Positions 58,468-64,000 of a stretch of DNA of 64,000 nt are shown one piece after another. This stretch comes from Bradyrhizobium sp. AS23.2 (GTDB lineage Bacteria; Pseudomonadota; Alphaproteobacteria; Rhizobiales; Xanthobacteraceae), in assembly GCF_001908185.1 (NCBI RefSeq), contig NZ_LGHM01000013.1, forward strand, positions 1 through 64,000. The letters are read 5' to 3'. Every line of letters begins with the position of its first letter. The stretch's first letter is position 1. The translations under genes and the position numbers were made by a program. The notes beneath the pieces were generated by a model. It was not told the origin of the DNA. It saw nothing but the letters and a program-made list of their open reading frames with translations, and did not search any database.

Positions 58468-58965
58468 ATGGCTCAACCGAAGCGGAAGACGACACGCCCG
58501 GCGCGTGCGGTGCCCTCAAAAGGCGGTGCGATGCGCGAGGCCGATTATGCGGCGCTTGCGCAGTTCCGCTACCAGCTGCGCACCTTCCTGGCATTCAGCG
58601 AGGCCGCGGCCCAGCGGGCCGGGTTGACGCCGCAGCAGCACCAGGCGTTGCTGGCGATCAAGGGATTGGCCGACAGTAACGGTGCCAGCGTCGGCGACAT
58701 CGCGCGCTTCCTCCTGATCCGGCACCATACTGCCGTCGAGCTGGTGGATCGCATGGCGAAGCTGAAGCTGATCGGCCGGGAGGCCGATCCCGGGGATGCG
58801 AGACGTGTCCTGGTCAAGCTGACGGCCAAGGGCGAGCAGAGGCTGCGATCCCTCTCGCGCATTCATCTGCAGGAGCTGAGTGCTGCTGCTCCCGCCCTGG
58901 GCAAGATCCTGCGATCGTTTCGGGCCAAGAGCGCTGAAGAAGACGCGCTGAACAAGACGCGCTAA
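58468..58965 (+). CDS. MarR family regulator
   Basis: This 165-residue protein has a basic N-terminus, then a MarR domain (about 25-150): LTPQQHQALLAIKGLADSNG, the helix-turn-helix VGDIARFLLIRHHTAVELVD and a wing with EADPGDARRVLVKLTAKG. It lies after the alpha-CTD-like gene on the same strand and 10 bp short of convergent prfA. It probably controls the neighbouring transporter block; the ligand is unknown. AGGCAGGGA precedes ATG 58468. Confidence 0.87.
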   Translation: MAQPKRKTTRPARAVPSKGGAMREADYAALAQFRYQLRTFLAFSEAAAQRAGLTPQQHQALLAIKGLADSNGASVGDIARFLLIRHHTAVELVDRMAKLKLIGREADPGDARRVLVKLTAKGEQRLRSLSRIHLQELSAAAPALGKILRSFRAKSAEEDALNKTR

Positions 58966-58975
58966 GGCGCGGGAT

Positions 58976-60061
58976 CTAAGCCGCCGCGCCTTGCGCGGCG
59001 AGCTGCGCGGCCTGGTGCTCGGTGGTCAGCGCGTCGATCAATTCGCCCAGCGCTTCGCCCGCGATGACCTGCGGCAGCTTGTAGAGCGTCAGATTGATGC
59101 GGTGATCGGTGACGCGCCCTTGCGGGAAGTTGTAGGTGCGGATGCGCTCGCTGCGGTCGCCGGAGCCGACCTTCTCCTTGCGCTCAGCCGAGCGTGCGGC
59201 GTCGACGCGCTGCCGCTCGGCGTCGTAGATGCGCGAGCGCAGGATGTTCATGGCGGAGGCGCGGTTCTTATGCTGCGAGCGGCTGTCCTGCATCATCACG
59301 ACGATGCCGGTCGGGATGTGGGTGATGCGGATCGCCGATTCCGTCTTGTTGACGTGCTGGCCGCCGGCGCCCTGCGCGCGCATGGTCTCGATGCGCAGGT
59401 CGTCGTTCTTGATGTCGACGTCGACATCCTCGACCTCGGGCAGCACGGCCACCGTCGCGGCCGAGGTGTGGATGCGTCCCTGCGTTTCCGTGTCGGGCAC
59501 GCGCTGCACACGGTGCACGCCGGACTCGAACTTCAGCTTGGAGAATGCGCCGCGGCCCTGCACCTCCGCGATGATTTCCTTGTAGCCGCCGACGGTGCCT
59601 TCGCTCGCGGAGATCACCTCGACCTTCCAGCCCTGCAAGCTCGCGAAGCGCTCGTACATCCGGAACAGGTCGCCGGCGAACAATGACGCCTCGTCGCCGC
59701 CGGTGCCGGCGCGGATTTCCAGCACCACGTTGCGGTCGTCCATCGCATCCTTGGGCAGCAGCGCGACGCGAATCTTCTGGACCAGATCCTCGATCCTGGG
59801 CGTCAGCTCCTCGCGTTCGGCTTCCGCCATGCTGCGCATCTCGGCATCCGTTGCGGGATCGGCGATCAGCGCCTCGGTGTCGGCGAGTTCTTTGACGGCA
59901 GAGCGATAAGCCTTCACTGCCTCGATCAGCGGCGTGATCTCGGCGAGCTCGCGGGTGATCTGGACGTAGCGCTCAGAGGCGAGCTGGCCGAGCGATTCTG
60001 CCTCCAGAGAGGCGTGATGCGCGAGCAGGACGTCCAGTTTGGCTTCGGGGAGTGACAACAT
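58976..60061 (-). CDS. prfA: Peptide chain release factor 1
   Basis: This 361-residue factor ends translation at UAA and UAG. The GGQ motif is in [16 protein letters not shown] near 235, and the stop-codon recognition tripeptide is PDT in [17 protein letters not shown] near 190 (PxT type, distinguishing RF1 from the SPF of RF2). Length is typical. It follows ptsP on the same strand, with 59 bp between. prmC, which methylates it, is 8 kb downstream instead of adjacent. Confidence 0.97.
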   Translation of the reverse strand: MLSLPEAKLDVLLAHHASLEAESLGQLASERYVQITRELAEITPLIEAVKAYRSAVKELADTEALIADPATDAEMRSMAEAEREELTPRIEDLVQKIRVALLPKDAMDDRNVVLEIRAGTGGDEASLFAGDLFRMYERFASLQGWKVEVISASEGTVGGYKEIIAEVQGRGAFSKLKFESGVHRVQRVPDTETQGRIHTSAATVAVLPEVEDVDVDIKNDDLRIETMRAQGAGGQHVNKTESAIRITHIPTGIVVMMQDSRSQHKNRASAMNILRSRIYDAERQRVDAARSAERKEKVGSGDRSERIRTYNFPQGRVTDHRINLTLYKLPQVIAGEALGELIDALTTEHQAAQLAAQGAAA

Positions 60062-60120
60062 AGGTTCAGTCTCAAATGGGCGGAAGGAGGCGAGGCGGCG
60101 GGAAGCGGGCGACAGGCCCG

Positions 60121-62388
60121 CTACAAAGCCAGGCCTTCGGCCTCGGCAAATTCCGTCAGCTTCTGCCGGATCGAGACGCTGCCGGCGGGCGCGTCCAGCA
60201 ACGGGCCGAGCATCGCTTCGGCCTTCTTCGCATCGAGATCGATCACCATCGCCTTGACCGGGCCGAGCGCGGTCGCCGAGAGCGACAGCGAGCGATAGCC
60301 CATCGCGATCAGGGCGAGCGCTCCGATCGGCTTGGAGGCCATCTCGCCGCAGAGCGAGAGCGATTTCTTCGCCGCGTTGGACTTGCGCGCGATCTCGCGC
60401 AGCACGCGCAGAATCGGCGCCGACATGGTGTCGAAGCGCTCGGAGACCTTGGCATTGCCGCGGTCAACCGCGAACAGGAACTGGAACAGGTCATTGGAGC
60501 CGACCGAGATGAAGTCGACCTTCTTCAGGAGCTCGTCGAGCTGATAGAGCAGCGCCGGCACCTCGACCATGGTGCCGATGTCGATCCGCTCCGGCAGCGT
60601 GTGCCCGTGCTGGCGCAGATAGGTGAGCTCGCGCTCGACCAGCGCCTTTGCGGCGTCGAATTCGGCGACCTCGGAGATCATCGGGAACATGATGCGCAGC
60701 GCGCGGCCGCCGCCGGCGCGCAGCAGCGCGCGGATCTGGCCGCGCAAAAGGCCGGGACGGTCGAGCCCGAGCCGGATCGCGCGCCAGCCGAGCGCGGGAT
60801 TCTCCTCGATCACCGCTTCCATGTAGGGCAGCGCCTTGTCGCCGCCGATGTCGAGGGTGCGGAAGGTGACGGGCTTGGAGCCCGCGGCATCGAGCACGGT
60901 CCGATAGAGCGCGAGCTGGTCGCTGGTGCGCGGCAGGCTCTGGCCGACCATGAACTGCAGCTCGGTGCGGAACAGACCGATACCGGCGCTGCCGGTGTCC
61001 TCGATGTGCGGCAGGTCGATCGCAAGACCCGCGTTGATCATCAGCTCGACCTTCTGGCCGTCCTTGGTGACGCAGGGCCGGTCGCGCAGCGCCAGGTACT
61101 GTGCCTGGCGGCGGGCGCGGAAGCGCACGCGCTCGGCAAAGGCCGCCTCAATCTCCTGCGACGGGCGCACATAGATCGAGCCCGACGTGCCGTCGACGAT
61201 GATGGCATCGCCGGGGTCCGCAATGCCCGGTGCGTTCGGTACCTCGCCGACCGCGGGAATGCCGAGCGCCCGTGCCACGATCGAGACATGGGAATTGGCG
61301 GTGCCTTCCTCCAGCACGATGCCGCGCAGACGCTTGCGGTCGTAGTCGAGCAGCGCCGCCGGACCCATCGCGCGCGCGATGACAATCGCATTGTCGGGCA
61401 GTTGCTCGCGCGAGGGGGCGTGGTCCTGGCCGACCAGCTGCCGCATCAGGCGGTAGCCGAGATCCTCGAGATCGTGCAGCCGGTCGCGCAAATAGGGATC
61501 GGTCGAGCGCAACATGCGCGCGCGGGTGTCGGACTGCACGCGCTCGACGGCGGCTTCCGCGGTGAGGCCGGTGGCGACCGCCTCATGCAGCTTGTGCGAC
61601 CAGCCCTGGTCGTTGGCGAACATGCGGTAGGCTTCCAGCACATCGCGATGCTCGCCGCCTTCAGCGACGTCGCCGCGTTCCAGCATGCGGTCGAGATCGG
61701 CGCGCAACTTGGCGAGCGCGGTGTCGAGCCGCTTGATTTCCTTCGGAAGGTCCTCGGCGATGTAGTCCTTGATGACGACGCGCGGCTCATGCAGCACGAC
61801 ATGGCCGAGCGCGATGCCTTCCGACAGGATCGCACCGACCTTCTGCGCGGAATGGCGCGCGGCAGGCTCCAGGCCCGGCTGTGCCAGCGCGGACAGTTCG
61901 CCGGATGCGATCAGCTCTGCCAGCACCATCGCGGTGGTCTGCAGCGCCTCGAGCTCCTCCTCGACATAGTTGCGCTTGGCGCGGTTCTGCACCACCAGCA
62001 CGCCAAGCGTGTTGCCGGCGCGCAGGATCGGCACGCCGAGGAAGGAGTGATAGATCTCTTCGCCGGTTTCCGGGCGGAACGAGAAGGCCGGGTGGTTCTG
62101 GGCATCGCTCAAATTGAGCGGGGTCGCCTCACTGGCGACGAGGCCGACCAGGCCCTCATGGGCGCTCAGCACGGTGTGGTGCACCGCCTCGCGGTTGAGA
62201 CCTTCGGTGGCGTAGAGCTCGAGCGTGTTGTCGATGCGCAGCACATAGACCGAGCACACCTCGGCCACCATGTTGGCGGCGATCAGCACCACGATCTTGT
62301 CCAGCCGCTCCTGGGCCGAGACCTGCTCCGCCATGGTTTCGCGGAGCCGTCTCAACAAGACTCGGGGACCTCCCGACGCGCTCCGCAT
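60121..62388 (-). CDS. ptsP: PEP-protein phosphotransferase PtsP (enzyme I-Ntr)
   Basis: This 755-residue enzyme starts the nitrogen-type phosphorelay (PtsP to NPr to EIIA-Ntr) that tunes K+, nitrogen and carbon responses. Residues 1-150 are a GAF domain ([20 protein letters not shown]). The phospho-His domain follows with [20 protein letters not shown] (active His near 358). The C-terminal TIM barrel ([15 protein letters not shown], then [14 protein letters not shown]) binds PEP. Glutamine-sensing GAF is known for this family. The gene lies between lysC and prfA, the conserved order. Confidence 0.96.
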   Translation of the reverse strand: MRSASGGPRVLLRRLRETMAEQVSAQERLDKIVVLIAANMVAEVCSVYVLRIDNTLELYATEGLNREAVHHTVLSAHEGLVGLVASEATPLNLSDAQNHPAFSFRPETGEEIYHSFLGVPILRAGNTLGVLVVQNRAKRNYVEEELEALQTTAMVLAELIASGELSALAQPGLEPAARHSAQKVGAILSEGIALGHVVLHEPRVVIKDYIAEDLPKEIKRLDTALAKLRADLDRMLERGDVAEGGEHRDVLEAYRMFANDQGWSHKLHEAVATGLTAEAAVERVQSDTRARMLRSTDPYLRDRLHDLEDLGYRLMRQLVGQDHAPSREQLPDNAIVIARAMGPAALLDYDRKRLRGIVLEEGTANSHVSIVARALGIPAVGEVPNAPGIADPGDAIIVDGTSGSIYVRPSQEIEAAFAERVRFRARRQAQYLALRDRPCVTKDGQKVELMINAGLAIDLPHIEDTGSAGIGLFRTELQFMVGQSLPRTSDQLALYRTVLDAAGSKPVTFRTLDIGGDKALPYMEAVIEENPALGWRAIRLGLDRPGLLRGQIRALLRAGGGRALRIMFPMISEVAEFDAAKALVERELTYLRQHGHTLPERIDIGTMVEVPALLYQLDELLKKVDFISVGSNDLFQFLFAVDRGNAKVSERFDTMSAPILRVLREIARKSNAAKKSLSLCGEMASKPIGALALIAMGYRSLSLSATALGPVKAMVIDLDAKKAEAMLGPLLDAPAGSVSIRQKLTEFAEAEGLAL

Positions 62389-62675
62389 GTGCCGTCAATC
62401 TCCTCCGTCTGCCTGGCCCGGCGGTATCGGCCGGCGGCTGGCCCAAAACTCCAGAAAAACAAACAATTTGTTTGTCCGGCGCAGGCGCAAGTCCAAATCT
62501 GTCTCGATTTGGCGCTTGCGCCGAATCAGCGCCGCCTGAACTGGGACACAGTCTGCGGCAGCCCACCCTCTTCGCCGTATAGCGAATTGAGGCTTGTTTT
62601 GCCAAGCAAAACGCCTGCCAAACGCGAAGGTGTGTACACCTTCGCGTTTGCTGCGACCGCTAAGAGAAAATTCGT
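62389..62675. repeat. Chain of four hairpins in the lysC-ptsP gap
   Basis: This 287-bp gap has no gene. It holds ACAAAC-AATTT-GTTTGT (62459-62475), a long imperfect stem built on GGCGCAAG...CCAAATC / GATTTGG...CTTGCGCC (62484-62522), GTTTTGC-CAA-GCAAAAC (62596-62612) and AACGCGAAGGTG-TGTA-CACCTTCGCGTT (62621-62648). The last, 28 bp past lysC, could stop or stabilise that transcript. It resembles Bradyrhizobium dispersed repeats. Confidence 0.75.
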
Positions 62676-63932
62676 CTAAACCTGATCGAGACCGTAGAGC
62701 GTGTGCAGGGTGCGCACCGCGAGCTCGGTATAGGCCGTGTCGATCAAGACCGAGAATTTGATCTCGGAGGTTGTAATGGCCCGGATGTTGATATTCCGTC
62801 CGGCGAGAGCCGAAAACGCCTGGGCGGCGACGCCGGCATGGCTCCGCATGCCGCTGCCGATCACCGAGATCTTGGCGACGTCGGTGGCGGTGTCGAGCCG
62901 TGCATAGCCGATCTTGGCCTTGGCGGCGGTGATCGTCTCCTTGGCGCGGGTGTAGTCCGCGGCCGGCACCGTGAAGGTGAGGTCGGTGGTCTTGCCGTCC
63001 TCGGAGACGTTCTGCACGATCATGTCGACGTTGATGTTGGCATCCGCCAGCGGGCCGAAGATCGATGCCGCAACGCCGGGCTTGTCCTCGATCTGGCGCA
63101 CCGAGATCTGGGCCTCGTCCTTCGAAAAGGCGATGCCGGTGACGACGTGGCTTTCCATGATCTCCTCCTCGCTGCAGATCAGCGTGCCGGGCGGCTGGTT
63201 GGCATGCGGGTCGATATCCTCGGGCTTGTCGAAGCTGGAGCGGACGAAGATCGGCATGTTGTGGACCATGCCGAGTTCCACCGAGCGGACCTGGAGCACT
63301 TTTGCGCCCTGGGAAGCCAGTTCCAGCATGTCTTCGAACGCGATCTTGTGGAGCCTCTTGGCCTTCGGCACGATTCGCGGGTCGGTGGTGTAGACGCCGT
63401 CGACGTCGGTGTAGATGTCGCAGCGATCGGCCTTGACGGCAGCGGCGATCGCGACGGCCGAGGTGTCCGAGCCGCCGCGGCCGAGCGTGGTGATGCGGTT
63501 CGTCTCGGGATTGATGCCCTGGAAGCCGGCGATGACCGCGACCTCCTTGCGCTCCTGGAAGCGCTTGATGATCTCGCTGCCGTCGATGTCCTCGATCCGG
63601 GCCGAGGCGTGGGCGTCGCTGGTCTTGATCGGGATCTGCCAGCCCTGCCACGAGCGGGCCTGGATGCCCATGCCCTGAAGCACGATGGCCAGCAGGCCCG
63701 AGGTCACCTGTTCGCCGGAGGCGACGACGGCGTCGTATTCGCGCGCGTCGTGCATCGGCGAGGCCTCGGTGCACCAGGCCACCAGCTCGTTGGTTTTGCC
63801 GGACATCGCAGAGACGACCACGGCCACTTCATGGCCGGCGTCGACCTCACGCTTCACATGGCGTGCAACGTTGCGGATACGTTCGATGTTGGCGACGGAC
63901 GTGCCGCCGAATTTCATCACGAGGCGGCTCAT
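62676..63932 (-). CDS. lysC: Aspartate kinase
   Basis: This 418-residue enzyme phosphorylates aspartate for Lys, Thr and Met synthesis. The start VMKFGGTSVANIERIRNVA, the catalytic TTLGRGGSDTSAVAIAAAVK near 160, and DVDGVYTTDPRIVPKAKRL near 190 are standard. Two C-terminal ACT domains (about 265-335 and 345-415) give feedback control. The monofunctional length matches the alphaproteobacterial enzyme. It supplies the homoserine used by metA here. Confidence 0.96.
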   Translation of the reverse strand: MSRLVMKFGGTSVANIERIRNVARHVKREVDAGHEVAVVVSAMSGKTNELVAWCTEASPMHDAREYDAVVASGEQVTSGLLAIVLQGMGIQARSWQGWQIPIKTSDAHASARIEDIDGSEIIKRFQERKEVAVIAGFQGINPETNRITTLGRGGSDTSAVAIAAAVKADRCDIYTDVDGVYTTDPRIVPKAKRLHKIAFEDMLELASQGAKVLQVRSVELGMVHNMPIFVRSSFDKPEDIDPHANQPPGTLICSEEEIMESHVVTGIAFSKDEAQISVRQIEDKPGVAASIFGPLADANINVDMIVQNVSEDGKTTDLTFTVPAADYTRAKETITAAKAKIGYARLDTATDVAKISVIGSGMRSHAGVAAQAFSALAGRNINIRAITTSEIKFSVLIDTAYTELAVRTLHTLYGLDQV

Positions 63933-64000
63933 GACGACGCGTGCATTCCCTCATAAGGATAAGTATGGTGACCCGCGCGAGGCGATGCTGCGGATATCCG

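Overview
The window is a GC-rich chromosomal stretch from an alphaproteobacterium of the Bradyrhizobium type. The pointers are the gene set (PhaR with PhaA/PhaB, DUF4167, lysC-ptsP-prfA-prmC, an acdS/acdR pair, the homogentisate cluster), two candidate EcfG stress promoters, and several copies of the palindromic intergenic repeats that are common in Bradyrhizobium. Genus assignment is from recognition only; no alignment was run.

Layout. 1-830 holds the N-terminal part of a secreted caspase-like protein that has lost both catalytic residues. 1208-2014 is an AHL-lactonase-like metallohydrolase. 2070-10588 is aromatic amino acid / homogentisate catabolism: a MarR regulator divergent from an FAD monooxygenase, DUF2783, a metallo-beta-lactamase-fold protein, hmgA and fahA, then an Lrp regulator divergent from hppD. 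10698-17141 (minus) is an MHS-type transporter, an AMACR-like CaiB protein and a three-subunit form II CoxL-type molybdenum hydroxylase. 17482-22176 is a tandem duplication of a chemoreceptor gene with its downstream repeat. 22186-26763 is a stress and trehalose module: a DUF3175 gene and an MFS-otsB-otsA cluster read from two back-to-back EcfG-type promoters. 27388-27477 is tRNA-Ser(GGA), followed by a decayed UDP-glucuronate decarboxylase pseudogene and an amidase carrying a histone H1-like N-terminal tail.

30367-32721 carries metY and metA (homocysteine by direct sulfhydrylation), then a NodB-type deacetylase and recQ. 35680-37331 is ACC deaminase with its regulator. 37413-42128 is a mix: a CMD protein, an envelope protein, a small exported protein, an esterase, a branched-chain aminotransferase and a methyltransferase. 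42236-45306 is the PHB set phaR, phaA and phaB. 46449-48503 holds a DUF985 cupin, gloB and a methyltransferase.

48671-63932 contains parts of a conserved minus-strand cluster, lysC-ptsP-prfA ... prmC-DUF4167. It is split by about 8 kb carrying a HIT protein, a DUF5996 protein, a Liv-type ABC transporter with a fused LivM-LivG polypeptide, a protein with an RNA polymerase alpha-CTD-like domain, and a MarR regulator. The strongest leads are the paired EcfG promoters, the alpha-CTD-like protein, the pseudo-caspase, the H1-tailed amidase and a hairpin-rich 460-bp leader upstream of DUF4167.
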